Positions 11,456-23,560 of a stretch of DNA of 64,000 nucleotides are shown piece after piece. Positions within the stretch are counted from its first letter, which is position 1, and each line of letters opens with the position of its first letter. Below the pieces are notes generated by a model. The model saw nothing but the letters and a program-made list of their open reading frames with translations, did not search any database and was not told where the DNA came from. The position numbers were made by a program, and so were the translations under genes. Origin of the DNA: Allacma fusca (taxonomy: Eukaryota; Arthropoda; Collembola; Symphypleona; Sminthuridae); assembly GCA_947179485.1 (NCBI GenBank), contig OX359246.1, positions 14,384,001 through 14,448,000 on the forward strand, in the 5' to 3' direction.

Positions 11456-12600
11456 TTTTAGGAGCTGCGTATTTGCGTTATAGGAAATCATTGATTTGAA
11501 ATCACAATTCAGTACACTTATTTGACACATCCAGAGAAACATTTTGTGGGCAATATAAACATGAAACAAAAACTTAGTTTGCTTTCAGTGTCAATTATGG
11601 CAGGTAATGATATTTGTTTTGTAAGGCCCTTGAATACAAGGTTAGATTTTCTAACGATGTTGAAGAGTTTTACCGAAAACTATGTTATATATAAAAAATT
11701 GTTTGAACACCGTCCTGTATTGTAATTCTGTGCAGATTTTGTTTATTTGTACCGTTACATGGCAGATCGAGGTAGATTGTAAATAAACACTATGAATTTG
11801 CATTGAAAGCCTGTCGACGTTTCTATTTACAAACTGGATTTTCAGTGGAACAACTTCAGGTAAGTTTGCTTGCTCCAGTAACAAAGTTGACAATTGTAAG
11901 AAGCGATTCGGACAATGTAAATGAATTGATTTAAAAAATCAACATTTCGTTTGTTTGTCTTGTCTGACGTAGACAGTACCCGCTCCAGAGACTTTTTCAT
12001 GTACTGTATGTGGTTCATAAAATATTTCAAAACGTGGCGGTGGGAAAGCAATAAATTTCAGTTCAGTTTGATATCAGCAACCCAGGTCTAAAATTGCGAA
12101 AGAACATTATTCCGTAGAGTATGTATCTATTCTCAGTCATGAAGCTGTCTCTGCATGCACGTTTTTCTTTGTTTTGCGAACAGTTGTACTTCTAGCACGA
12201 TACTTTTACTAAACATTTTGTGAATGTGACCTCCCTAACGCTACATTCATGGACATATATGGTCAATTAGTACACCGTATTGTGCAGTGTGGACAATAAA
12301 TATACACGTCTTGATATAATAATTTTTACAAACAGTAACCTTGTAGCAATAAAAGTGGTTAATTCTAAAGTTAAAATATGAAAACGCTCAGGCGGAAACA
12401 TTCTCAGGGAAATCACCTAACCGTATTCCATTTTAAATCTTTCTCTAAGCTGAGTAATTATGTATTTACTAAAATTTGATTTAAACTTAGATTAATTAAA
12501 ATTGTTACGTTAACTATTTATCGCTCTGCAATACGATTAAAATTTGCGTTATAATGTCTTTGAAAATGTTTAAATCGCAGGTTTTGTATAAATATAATTA
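11456..12600. other. Upstream flank of IR gene 3, no gene seen
   Basis: AT-rich spacer. Several 60-80 codon frames lie on both strands without recognisable motifs. The gene 3 promoter should lie just above 11455, but no clear TATA box is visible. Confidence 0.35.
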
Positions 12601-13290
12601 TACGTTCGTATGTGTACATCCGTCTGACCGTCGACACAATAACTCAAAAACTACAGGTCCGATTTCAATGAAACGCTTTGTCAATATTTGCTATATCAAA
12701 ATGTTGCCTGGTATTGGTTTTGGTTGAAATTGGTATTATAGTTTTTATAATTTTTAAAATGTTTTTGATTACACAAAATTACGGCGATCTCAAACATTGT
12801 TATTCGAAATTCAATGAAACGCTTCGTGAAAATTACTTCTGTTGGTAATATGACAACTTGAAAATTTGATTAAAATAGCCTTAACGGTTTTTTTTGAAAA
12901 CCATTCTTGAAATTTTGAAAAGAAACATGAAAGGACGGTTATCTCTAGCAATATTACCACGTTTACAAGGCATCATTTTGTGGTTATTACTTAAATCGGT
13001 GGTTGGACTTGCTGCAAATTTAGTTGAAGTAAGACTAAACGTTTTTTTGAAAACAATTCTTGTAATTTTTAAAAAACATGAAAGGAGTATTATTACAAGA
13101 AGGATTAACCGAATTTAAATGAATATTTTTGTGGACATTACTTATATTTGTGGTTTGGCTTGCTGCCTAATCAGTTGGAGAAGGTCCAAAAGTTATTTTG
13201 AAAATAATTGTTAACATTTAAAGAACAAAAGGATGGTTATCTCAAATACTACTACCAGAACTTTCTGTGGACTTTCCCTATGTTGATAGT
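12600..13290. repeat. Degenerate tandem repeat, unit about 150 bp
   Basis: Three loosely similar copies recur: 'ttttgaaaaccattcttgaa' type words near 12890, 13045 and 13195, each followed by 'aaaggacggttatctc'-like and 'tgtggttattactt'-like words. The upstream part (12600-12700) has an 'aactcaaaaactacaggtcc gatttcaatgaaacg' type phrase, which recurs in part at about 12810. The 74-codon frame at 12894-13118 is a product of this repeat rather than a gene. Confidence 0.55.
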
Positions 13291-13446
13291 ATGATACCCT
13301 ACACATTCTGTACAAGCGAGAGTAGAAACGTTTGTACGAATTTTACAGCTCTTACTTATAACTAATTATTGCGCCATCTAGCATTCAAAATTATTCCAAA
13401 ACAAGCTAAAATTTGACATAAGTTTACAAAATGCATGTAGTACATT

Positions 13447-15147
13447 CCCTACTAGCACAAGAGAGTGGGCCCAGCGCATTTTCCATGCCCTGAGTGTCGG
13501 AAACGTGCACGTGCAGGGAGCGATGCACATAACCAGCGCAAGCTATTCGCACAAATAGTTGCGCCAATTATTATGACATAGTTTTGCATCAATATTGCGC
13601 CAGTTTTACAGCTCATTTACACAAGGGGATAAAATAGCGCAAAATCGGCGCATATTCTGCAAACAAACTTTCGGCATTAGAGTCACATGACAAGTCATGC
13701 GCACAAACTGAACTGTCAGCACGGATGGAGGTAACATATCCAGTAGTTTTCAGTTACATGCAAATGTCAGCATCTTTTATCTTAAGTCTTAAAGCTTAAA
13801 TTAATTGTGCAGTTCTACAAAAAATACTTAAATTCCTGGAAAACAAGGTTTCAGAATGTTCCGTGTTCTTTGGTAAACGCTGAAGATAATTCATTTCAAT
13901 TACCTACTAAATCGACAATCGCAATTCGGAACAAACCCTAATTCCAAGTGGCCGTTTCACAATGATAGAGTTTGGAGTCAGTGTGGTAAGGTTCGTTCAT
14001 ATGAAGCATTTATAATTTATATTTAATATTTTATTATATAATATAATAATATATAATAATAATAATAAATAAAATATATTTATACATAATATTTATATTT
14101 TATAATCAATCATAATTCCAGAATAAATTGATGAAGGGGTAAAAATAATTGTGCTACATGATAATTCGGAATTGCAGTCGGAATGGACGGAGACAGAATC
14201 CCCGACGGAGAAACGACGACTTCACTTATTTTTATAAGCAACCGAAGTCCCCTTTTGACCAGACTATTAGTCACTTATCACAACTATCCTCTGAAGAAGT
14301 TGCAGGAACTTCAAATCAATCCTCAATTCCAACATCAGCCCACGTGAGTGTTCTGTTTCATGGATACAATGTGTTTCTAAATCACACGGAATGGTTCGAT
14401 TTTAAGGTGAAATTGATTGAGATGTGAAACTGTATAATCACCATTTATCTACTGAATTGCGTTTTTGGTCATGACATCAATGTGAGGGCCTCCGTTATAT
14501 ATGATGTTGCTCTTGCGGAAATCGGAACATGTGTTTTAGTATTTTGCTGAAGCCCCTATTTAATAGTTCTCAATATTTTGATTGGTTTAGAGTTCCAGCA
14601 GATCGGGATCACCAACCTAATTTCTATCGAAAAGATATTACAGGATCTGAATTTTTCAGCGAGCAATCTCAAGCATCGACAAATCAAGAATTCCAGACTT
14701 TCCACTGCAAACAACAACATATACAGAGGAGTTTGAAAACAATCACGTCTCTAATTTCATCCATCGTCCAGAACCAATAAATTAATTCCAAGTGCTTATG
14801 TAACCTCATTAATATAAATAGACATTAATGATTTTTTGGTAATTCTTGGTGTGCGCCCAATTGTTAAACATAAATATATAATTCACAATATTTCTAGCGG
14901 AACTTTTATTTCCACCATCATCAGTCATAAATTCGGCGCTAATTATACATTTAGCCACCGCACGTTTTCTGCACCGTATTTACGCTGGTTTATGTGCGCA
15001 TTTGGAATGCAAACTTACTGGCGCAAAATCAGCGTCACAACTTATGCGCCCTATAATGATCGGGAAACTTGGCCAAACCGTGCGTCTGACAAGCGCAAAC
15101 AGCTTGCGTCGTTTCCGCGCCTTCCCGAGCCAGTTGTGCTAGTAGGG
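13447..15147. mobile_element. DNA transposon-like element with inverted ends, superfamily unknown
   Basis: The left end CCCTACTAGCACAA and the right end TTGTGCTAGTAGGG are perfect inverted repeats of 14 bp. Subterminal regions on both sides are rich in gcgca/tgcgc words (13490-13720 and 14930-15130). No convincing target duplication is visible: the flanks read 'tacatt' on the left and 'ttatag' on the right. The interior has an AT-only patch (14020-14110) and weak frames at 14149-14427 and 14529-14780 with no recognised family. Probably a non-autonomous element of about 1.7 kb. Confidence 0.7.
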
Positions 15148-15845
15148 TTATAGCTTTATTTTTTTGTTAGTTGTTTTGCAATCGATAACCACACTATGGC
15201 TGTATAGTACATAGCATCGAGCAGCATGTAGCCAATTGCTAATCCTAAATGCAGCTATCGCTCACACGCTAGTGTGATCTCGTTGGTTTTAAAATTCTCG
15301 TTTGTATATTTTGAAAACGAGAGCATTTACCAAGATAAATGAGATGGGGCAAAAACATGGATGTTATTGAACTATCTGTATATAATATTTCATTGTAAAA
15401 TTCCCAAAATCTGGACGCAGAAAATGCAAGTTTATTCAATTTCACTAATCAAAACAATCATGTAACGCAAGGTGTTTATTTTTGGGTATGAACTGTTAAA
15501 TTTGTAATCAATGAAAAGTCTAAATGAACACCTCCGACAGTAACAAATTAGGACCAAGAGTTGACAAAATGCACTAATTATCTCAACGGTAAAGCAAAGC
15601 AGCCACAATTTCAGTTTGTTACGAAGTCTACTAAAAATAAATTTTAAACGATATTCTCGGTTAATAATACGAGATGTCTCGTCCTCTCTCGTTGATGCAT
15701 ACAGAACGAGACAAACGAGAATCTCATCTCGTTGTCACGTTATGCTTACCACTCGAAGCAATGATTTGATTTGGTATTCTATAAATACTTTGCAATTGCA
15801 GGCATATTCGTAAAACAAAGTGCTGATTGTTAGTAGATAATACTT
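15148..15845. other. Spacer with a small 'gagac/gtctc' palindromic patch
   Basis: No gene seen. About 15668-15740 contains repeated 'gagatgtctcg', 'tctcgttg', 'aacgagac' and 'tctcatctcgtt' words in both orientations, which looks like the core of a small inverted-repeat element of unknown type. Confidence 0.35.
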
Positions 15846-17969
15846 TTATGATTTTCTCATTTGCCACATTTTCCACGCCTTGAGTCCGTTTTGCTCACCT
15901 AGTAAGGATAGTAGGGATGCTAGCATTCCCGAAAAATAAAACACGAAGACAACTGTAAATGTTTCCAGTTTCAAACCAACCGAGGTCGTCACGTCTCTAG
16001 CTGCCGTCACGTCTCCCCAAATCAATGCTAATAAGTTAAACGGACTTTTGAACCCTCCAGCCAATTGATGATCTGTTGTTTTGCTGCGGATGAGTGGTTT
16101 AATTGTTCGTAAGGAAATAAAATTCTTCATCTTCAACAGGTTATTGTACATATCAAAATACCTTTGCCAGAGTGACCATAAACCAGACTCGACGATTTGG
16201 AAAAGGTTTTTCGTGAAAATTTCTGTGAAGAAATTCCTTGTAATTATTATAGGCACTCTCTCCATAAATAGTTCTATCTTAGGACCTGGAAGTATTAAGG
16301 ACTTCTCCTTTGCAATTTTGATCAGAAGTAAGTATACCTCCAGAAACCCTTCCTGTTGTATGAAAATGTAATTATTTGGTAATTTAAATGCTTGATTTGA
16401 TGACGGAAGAAAGATATTCTTGCCTTGAGGTGTTTGCGAATAAGCTATCATGGAGGTTGTTGCATTTGTAAAAACCAATTTATTACTCAGCTCTGACAAA
16501 GTTTTTCTCAATCTAGGGGTTAGTTTCGCTTCTGTCTGCAAGTCCTCAATTGTTGAATGCAACAACGAATGTTTCGAGTAATCGCTGGAATTGCCTGAAA
16601 ACCGAAAAGAAGCTGCGGTTATTAAAAACTGTCCTGAATTTACAATTTCATCCAAATTATTTGGATTGTAAGGCGTAGAGATTGTCGTCAGGAGCGAAAA
16701 CATATTTCCATTATAACCATTGCTAATGATGATACTCATCAAAGCCCAAATAGTAAGTAAAAAGGCTCCCTTTGTTCCAAGAATCTGTAAAGAATTCTTT
16801 GCTGGCAGTTGACATTGTTCCACAAGAAAAAATATCACAATTTCCGAAACGTTAAGACTAGGTTGTTTTTGACTTAGTACAAATTTTAGCCCAAGAATAG
16901 TTGCTGTTGCTGATATTGTAATTAAACCCCATGTGATAATATCCAATCCATTCCATAGAGCTGAGCGCATTAAAGTCGGATCTGAAATGACAAGAATGGA
17001 TGTCAAACTGCGGAATTGTTCGGCAGTGATTACATAGTCGAACAACATTCCCCCAGACTTATTTGTTACCCGAGCTGTTGAAACATGATCAGCGAGTAAT
17101 CCAAGAAGAACAACGCTGGAATGATATGGCTTTTTGGTGAAGAATTTAAGGGTGTTAATGTCTTCATCGGACATAAAAATCGGTGTGAAATTCATTTTGA
17201 CACCAAGTAATTGTTGTGCACATGAACCTACCGCGTTAGAATGTTTTAAAGGGCTGCAAACAGCTGGTGGTACCATCATGTTTTGCGCTACTAGTCCCTG
17301 TCTCATGTCTCCGTGAATATCATTTGCTAACATATCGATACCGTCTAGATCCAGGTTAGTTATGTTCATAAATACCTGCTGGTGTTTTAGATTGTATTTT
17401 TCCATCAGGCATGAAATACAAAGAATCTGAGAATACTGCCCCTGTCTTAGGAAAATAATTTTTGCGTACGACACGAGAAAGTAATAAAACGAATTTGGTG
17501 TTTTTTTTAAATGTATAAATGTTTCCTGGGGACCTCGGTTTGTTAATACTATCACATAATCAGGATTATCCTTTTGCCAGAAAGTGAAGAACGTGAAAGA
17601 AATTAAATTTTCATAGTCTTTATGTACGAGATCAATCAATTCCTTCGTGTGACAATGTACATAACAATTGATGAATCGTGTAGCGACGGGAGTGAACAAT
17701 TTATGGACTTTGTAACTTTCATTCTTTTCAAACATATCCGAGCCAATTATTGGGGTGAGCGTTGTGTAACTGTAAAAGCTGGATATTTCTGAAATTTCGT
17801 CGGAAAAACGGAAACTACAATTTCTTGTACAGACGGTTATGAGCTTTATGATACAGTTACCGAATACAGAGAAAGGTTGAGCGTTTAAAATGGTATCTTT
17901 GTAGATATTGTTCAATTGAATTTGTACCCCGGCCACAATTAAAATCTGCAAAAACTGTAGCTGCCACAT
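15846..17969 (-). CDS. Divergent ionotropic receptor (IR), gene 4 of the array
   Basis: Intronless, 707 residues. Signal-like start MWQLQFLQILIVAG, extracellular lobes with conserved cysteines (AVCSPL, GSCAQQLLG), first membrane helix after SALWNGLDIITWG, pore segment with VEQCQLP (a Cys replaces the Gly of the other paralogues' EQGQLP), second helix followed by GYNGNMFSLLT, S2 motif IVESGLWSLW, last helix near the C-terminus (VVFVFYFSGMLASLL) and a basic tail. It shares the CQLP variant and the SPLKHS.AVGSCAQQLLG block with the gene at 31886, so these two are close duplicates although 14 kb of receptor and transposon DNA now separates them. No lesion seen. Ligand unknown. Confidence 0.85.
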   Translation of the reverse strand: MWQLQFLQILIVAGVQIQLNNIYKDTILNAQPFSVFGNCIIKLITVCTRNCSFRFSDEISEISSFYSYTTLTPIIGSDMFEKNESYKVHKLFTPVATRFINCYVHCHTKELIDLVHKDYENLISFTFFTFWQKDNPDYVIVLTNRGPQETFIHLKKTPNSFYYFLVSYAKIIFLRQGQYSQILCISCLMEKYNLKHQQVFMNITNLDLDGIDMLANDIHGDMRQGLVAQNMMVPPAVCSPLKHSNAVGSCAQQLLGVKMNFTPIFMSDEDINTLKFFTKKPYHSSVVLLGLLADHVSTARVTNKSGGMLFDYVITAEQFRSLTSILVISDPTLMRSALWNGLDIITWGLITISATATILGLKFVLSQKQPSLNVSEIVIFFLVEQCQLPAKNSLQILGTKGAFLLTIWALMSIIISNGYNGNMFSLLTTISTPYNPNNLDEIVNSGQFLITAASFRFSGNSSDYSKHSLLHSTIEDLQTEAKLTPRLRKTLSELSNKLVFTNATTSMIAYSQTPQGKNIFLPSSNQAFKLPNNYIFIQQEGFLEVYLLLIKIAKEKSLILPGPKIELFMERVPIIITRNFFTEIFTKNLFQIVESGLWSLWQRYFDMYNNLLKMKNFISLRTIKPLIRSKTTDHQLAGGFKSPFNLLALIWGDVTAARDVTTSVGLKLETFTVVFVFYFSGMLASLLSLLGEQNGLKAWKMWQMRKS

Positions 17970-18023
17970 ATCTGTAGTTGGTTATATCAGTTTGAGTTGA
18001 ATAAATTATAAACTAAATTAATG

Positions 18024-18031
18024 ATTTTATA
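18024..18031 (-). promoter_or_regulatory. Candidate TATA box of IR gene 4
   Basis: On the minus strand the sequence reads TATAAAAT about 55 bp upstream of the start codon at 17969. The surrounding block (about 18023-18045), with 'ttttatagcttgaaggc' on the plus strand, is nearly the same as that upstream of IR gene 5. Confidence 0.5.
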
Positions 18032-18059
18032 GCTTGAAGGCAAAATATTGACTTGGATT

Positions 18060-18720
18060 GTATGAAATGTTTTATCTACATTTTCTGGATAATATTTCGA
18101 ATTTTCACTGCTCCAAGTAACCCAAAAAAAAATGTCGGCTTGGTTTAAAGATAAAAGAGTAAGTAAGGTCTTGAATTTCCCTACGCAGAAGGAAATATTT
18201 TAAATAAATCGAATAGAGGAAAATCGATAGAAAAATTGTATGAGCTCGTTCGAATACTTGATTCGTTTAATGGAGACATCACATTTATGGAAGTTTGTTG
18301 CACGATACTGAATTGCATTCGGGGCATTAAAATTATTATAAATTGTTTATAGTATTTGGGAGCCCTTCTATGACAAAGATCATTCAAAAAAATTGGTTTC
18401 ACCGATTCTGAAGTACAACGTCAAGATTTATTAAATTTGCAAGAATATTATAATGTACTGTTATGAGTAAAGTTAAAAGTTTCGTTTTCAATTAGAACCA
18501 TGGAAGGCTAGCGCTGCCCTCCAAGCCGTTGATGCTTTATGTCACGAAGTAGAAAATTTATTAGAATATCGACGGTAAATGTTTTAAGTATTGTTAGCAT
18601 ACCATGAGTAAGTACGCACTCTTTTCGACACGAATTTCTTAGTGGTTTAAGGAGAGAAATGGAATTATAAATGTGACACTCGGTTCTCCGCAAGTGGGTG
18701 GAGCCCATCAAGTTAACTCT
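18060..18720. repeat. IR-upstream repeat module, diverged
   Basis: Words shared with the modules at 3.5, 23.6, 34.2 and 35.1 kb recur here in degraded form (for example around 18160-18210, 'gttgcacgatactgaattgca' near 18296-18316, and 18400-18450). No gene is supported; 60-70 codon minus frames are chance openings. Confidence 0.35.
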
Positions 18721-19372
18721 ACAGTAATCTATTTGGAGTATACTCGTTTCTTGAGTGACAAAAATAATTTATTTTCTATGTGAATATATAATTACGATGA
18801 CTAAAGAAATGCCTGAGGATTTTTGAATTTAATAATAGGTTTTAAGATATGGATGACTTAACATTTTCGATTTACCTTACAGCGAGAATTTAAAATTACG
18901 TATGTAAACTATCCAAGTAACAGAAACGTTGGGTTCCTAATGAAATATTATGTGACAGCGGATCCTTTCGAAGACGAAGCAAGAATTTTTAAGATAATTT
19001 CCCTTTAATGTACAAGCTTTTATTATGGTTTTTATTCAACGTAGTTTTATAACTCCTAAACCAATTAATTGGTTAAAGGAATTATGTGTAAGACGTTGTA
19101 ATCGACAGTTGAGCTAACTTCCAAATCAAGCATTATTTGTAATCCGGGATTTTGAAGCGTTTTTTAAGTAATATTTAATTAAAATCATTGTCATGAATGT
19201 TTAAAAGTAATCCTTAATAGTAAATATTAGCATGAGTAGTATAAGACTATAAATTGTTAATAATTGTATTAATAAATTCATTCCATAAAAGTAATCGCTT
19301 TTTATTATAATTTTTGCAATCACAAAATTGGAAATTGACATCCCTGAGCCCGGGGTACCTGCGACACCTTTC
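18721..19372. other. AT-rich spacer, no gene seen
   Basis: No coding, repeat or structured feature is supportable. Confidence 0.35.
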
Positions 19373-19745
19373 TATCACCTCAGGACATGTTTAAAAACCG
19401 GGGAAATAATCTGTGTCTTCTTATTTCCATTACAAGCATTGCTACCAATAGCTGTATCACTACCAGGTACCTCTTTTTCCCTACTGTTCAAGAAATACGT
19501 TATAATATATAGTATTAATATATATACGAAATAAAAACAATACATACAGCATTGCCAAGCATACGTATTATTCCTCTCCGGAATATGCAAGGACACATTT
19601 GCGCTGGCAGGATCAATACACTTGTTACACAATCACAATATATTGCACAATATTTAAGTGCGCAGATATAAACTCCAGTGATTGACGTTTCACCAGTATG
19701 TGTGAAGACATGTTTACCAAATGGATTCACCACGCCCAGCAAGCC
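19373..19745 (-). other. Possible short exons of an unrecognised minus-strand gene
   Basis: Three minus-strand open segments look more protein-like than the spacer around them: CDGLLGVVNPFGKHVF (about 19738-19670), CIDPASANVSLHIPE (about 19625-19570) and VPGSDTAIGSNACNG (about 19480-19373, ending in TGA). Between the last two there is a plausible 80-bp intron, 'gtatgc' to 'cttgaacag'. I do not recognise the family. The 5' part would have to lie under the receptor gene that starts at 19959 on the other strand, so this may be a relic. Confidence 0.25.
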
Positions 19746-19958
19746 ATCACAGTCACCTTAACATAAAATTATGTTAAGATCTAAATCATTTTAAATTAAT
19801 GAAACCCAAAAAGGCCTTTAGACTACTCTGAAACACTGAAAATTTAATATTCCACCTAAATTGAGCTTTACCATTTCGGAATTTTTGCAACTCACACTTT
19901 TGTGTGTGCGAATGAGAGCGAGAAAGTGCAACTTTATCTTTTGGGAATTATTGGGAAA

Positions 19959-22548
19959 ATGTTAGGACCTCTTTCGAAAAAACTAATAATCATAGGATAT
20001 ATTTGGGGAAATTACTTGGGTCACCTGCCGTATTGGTGTGATTCGAAGAGCAAAAGCATTCACACATCCATGAGCAGGTTACGCTATGTCACTTGCACAT
20101 ACAATTTTATTGCCAGCATCATCGGCTTCACCTGGACGGGCATCCGGACCCTGCAAATCTCTAGGAAGAAACAAGAATCTTTACTAGACAGCAGTAACTA
20201 TATGATTGGGGTGGTAATGACCCTTGTCTGTATATTTCCTATTGTCCTCAATATCAACGTCAGTCGTGCCCGGTATGAGTTACCCCAGTTCCTTTCTCAG
20301 TACACAAAGTTTGCCGCTAATTTCAGTAAGTACACTGCGTGCAAAGGAAACAATAAATCATTTTGTTACGTACTAGACTGTACATTGGGAAATCGATAAT
20401 GTAGATTTTATTTTCAGGGAAATTATTTTTGATAAAAAAGTTAAATAATTCAAGAGTTGCTGAACTGATGGAAGATCCAGCTGGGTTATTTCAGCTTACA
20501 ATCTACGGACTCTCCGGAGTCATTCTGTTTATGTATTTTCTAATAATTTGCCTTTATACGGAACTGCCACTATTGTTGACGTCTTTGGGAACTTTACCAC
20601 TATTTTGGTTTGTACCACTGGTTTTTTTCCAGACCATAATTTGTATGTACTACATTTTTAGCTGGTATGGATCAATGTTTTGCCAGGCCTTCCCTGCCAT
20701 TGAATATGTGTTTGGCTTGCTGGAAATCATGGACGAAATTGAGTGAGCGATATTTTTGTCACATAATGTTACACATTTTCTGCTTTATGAAATGCACGCT
20801 GACAATCTATATATCAATGGAGTCCAACTATCCTATTTAAAGGCGTATTTATAGCATAAAAATAGGAAGGATGTAAATTCCAGGAAATTACAGGGGTGCA
20901 ATAATTACAATAAATCCTACAAAATAGCATATTGGAGCTGAAAGAACTCTTTTTTATAGGGGATAATGTGGGAATTTGTAAGGAAAAAATAATCAATTAT
21001 GTAGATGATGTTTATTACATGAAATTACAGCGCTTATGAATAATATTCCATTAATAGTTGAAAGCGAAACTTAAATAAGCATGTTTAAGCGTGCCATCAT
21101 TTGCAATTATGTCGCTAATTATTTTTAGATTTTAATACAATTTTACACACGGTCAATTTGGTGAGCCGAGTAAGAATCTGGAAGGATTTTTCAGAGAAAC
21201 CTTGTTTTCAGAGATATCAGTTGTCAAAGGTAGTGGCCACCTTTAATATTTCCTTGTGCTTTTTGCTGACTATTTGACTATACTACGGCTTCCTCATTTT
21301 GATTAGGGTCGAGTTTTAACTTTGCACTATGTATTTGAATTATAACCACAACGTGTTCCTGCCTGAATCATCATTACAAACTTTGACACTTAAATTTTTT
21401 AATTAGGTCGGGCAATGTATTATTAGGTTAAGTTGTGTTTATCAAGCGAACAATTTTTACTCGAGTAAAATCTCGCACATCTGGCTTATAAAATATCCTC
21501 AATTCCTTGGATAATCATAAAAAGGTAAAGGGGATGTTACTTGTCTTAATTTTGGATTCAAACAAGCTAATTGATTTGCTTGAGTTCCAATGAAATTTTA
21601 ATTTATAGGCTACAAAATAGACCCACATAGGCTAAAATATAGGCAGCTACATTGTAACTGCATTAAGTCAGGAAACAGGATAGATTGTTCATTTTTTGAA
21701 AAATATGTAGACTTTCATGTAGGGTTAACCCAGCTTTTCAAAATAAGTAGGAATTTAGAAAAAGAAATTTAGGCTAATCAATAATAATGAAATATAAATA
21801 TGATATAAAAAACACCTTGGCTGTATATTGTTGAAAATCTGCCCCTCCTTGTATTTTGGACGATCTCCCTAATATCCATGTAAAATTCGTGCGCACACTA
21901 TTTCCTAGAAGAGTAAACATTATTTCTATACTGTTAAAATTTGAGCCCGCGCTCGGAAAATATCTCTATCTCTGTACTCAACAAAAATGCCTGTTTACTC
22001 TTCTGTGCAATATTCTCCTGCATGTGATTTCCAAAAAACACTCGTGTGACTGCTTTGAGTAAATCTGACGCTTTGATCACAGGCTAGGAAGAAAACGGTA
22101 TCAAACCAGGAGCAGCCTCAGGACACAGCAGGAATTTATGAAAATTTGGCGCGAACTTCAGATTTTGAATGCTAATGCCATAAATATTTATGCTCCAATT
22201 TTAATCCCAGCTAACCAATGGTTATTTTCGTTCTGGTGCGTTTACTGTATCTATGGGTTCATAAAACTTGACGGCCCATTTGCAATAATCACGTTTCTTG
22301 CTGCTCTTTTAATCCTCATATATCTGATTGTGATGTTCTCTGTTCTGGCACAAGTTCAATTGAGGTCAACACAAGTTTTGACTAGTTGAGGTAGCCAACG
22401 TCAGTCACTTCTCATCAAGAAATTCCTGCTCAGCACTAGGTCTATCAAGATTTACATTGGTAGTTTCTACTTCGTCGATCATGGAATGGTCCTTATTATG
22501 TTAAGATTCATCTCTGAATCCTCTGTAAACCTAATTGTGCTAAACTGA
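19959..22548 (+). pseudogene. Gustatory/odorant-receptor-like 7-TM protein, three exons, one in-frame stop
   Basis: Exons 19959-20325, 20418-20742 and 22083-22548 join with matching phases (1, then 2), GT..AG borders and donors gtaagt and gtgagc, giving 386 codons including the final stop, the usual size of insect-type chemoreceptors (inverted 7-TM channels). Exon 1 begins MLGPLSKKLIIIGYIW and has the first two to three helices. Exon 2 has two strong helices (GLSGVILFMYFLIICLY and PLFWFVPLVFFQTIICMYY). Exon 3 has two more (WLFSFWCVYCIYGFI and IITFLAALLILIYLIVMF) and then the final region (SIKIYIGSFYFVDHG, ending in VNLIVLN). A single TGA at 22387-22389 interrupts exon 3 in frame; everything after it stays open to 22546 and matches the C-terminal receptor pattern. 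So the gene is either a recent pseudogene or read through. The second intron (20743-22082) is long for this locus and shows nothing recognisable. Confidence 0.6.
20743..22082 (+). other. Long second intron of the receptor gene
   Basis: 1,340 bp between donor gtgagc (20743) and acceptor cacag (ending 22082). AT-rich, no recognised element. Small frames here are not supported as coding. Confidence 0.5.
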
Positions 22549-23560
22549 TTTTATATTATTATAAAAAATATTTCTTACCTAGTGACATAATTATTCGGCA
22601 ATTCACGTCTCAATTAGATGTGTAGTAGCCTCCTGTAGACTTTTACAAGTGCAATTGGGATCAGCATAGTCAGGTCATTCAGAAAATGTTTTAATTTGCA
22701 CAGTGGTCAACGATTAATAATCACGATTAGTGATTAGTGATTAACGATTACTAATTATTAATCATGAATTTTTAATTCAGTCATCTAGGAATTTTTGAAA
22801 TAATCATTAATTATAATCATCAATTAAGCGTTAGCAAAACTCGATCCTTAATTTTAACCCTCAATTAAAGATTCATAAACTATTAATCGTTAATTGTATT
22901 TAAAATTATTAATTTAGGAAATTTTTTTTTAATAAATTGTAGTTTTGTAACTGAAAATATTCAATATTATTTTTGCATACGTTTACTGAAATATAATTAA
23001 ACTGTTGCCCTGCTGGTAACTAATGTTTTAACTTCTTGAAATATTGTTTCTTTAATAATGCATACTTATTTAAGCTGGTTCACAGGTATAGTTTGGTGGG
23101 GTCACAAAAAAATGATACTTGGTTAAAAAGGTCGGGTTACCCGGAATCCTAATTTACTAAATATTTCGGATTTCTGACAGGTATTCTTACACTTGCTCTC
23201 TAAACGTTGGGGTACATGCAACCGCGGGACATGGTGTTTCTTCAATTTTGATGATTGTTTGCGGCTAAATAAAATTTTTCGCGACCATAGGGCTCAAAAT
23301 ACCCGTTGGAACTTTCCGAGACTTGAACTCAGCTTCAAAATAAAATATTTCCGGATCGGATTACCATAATATTTTCAAATAAGTGTTTTTCGATCGGAAA
23401 AAATATATTGTATAAGTCTTAGAAGTAGTCAGATAATTCCCGATAGGTAACAGTGCGTATTTACTGAAATCAAGGTGAGTAAAATAAGTCGCCCCACACT
23501 TATTTATTAAATCACGCGGCGCCCGGTTAGCAACAGAAAATTTTGTCGTCTCTGACAGTA
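22549..23560. repeat. Spacer with an 'attaatc' iterated patch
   Basis: About 22705-22910 iterates gattaat/attaatc-type words in both orientations (cgattaataatcacgatt and variants). This resembles the subterminal word arrays of the hAT-like elements elsewhere in the window, and a 'cagtggtcaacg' at about 22700 could be its left end. The right end was not found. The rest (22920-23560) shows nothing recognisable. Confidence 0.35.

Noticed and set aside
14149-14780. Two frames as a gene inside the 13447-15147 element
   Set aside because: No recognised domain, no good splice link between them and AT-only sequence just upstream; left as weak interior frames.
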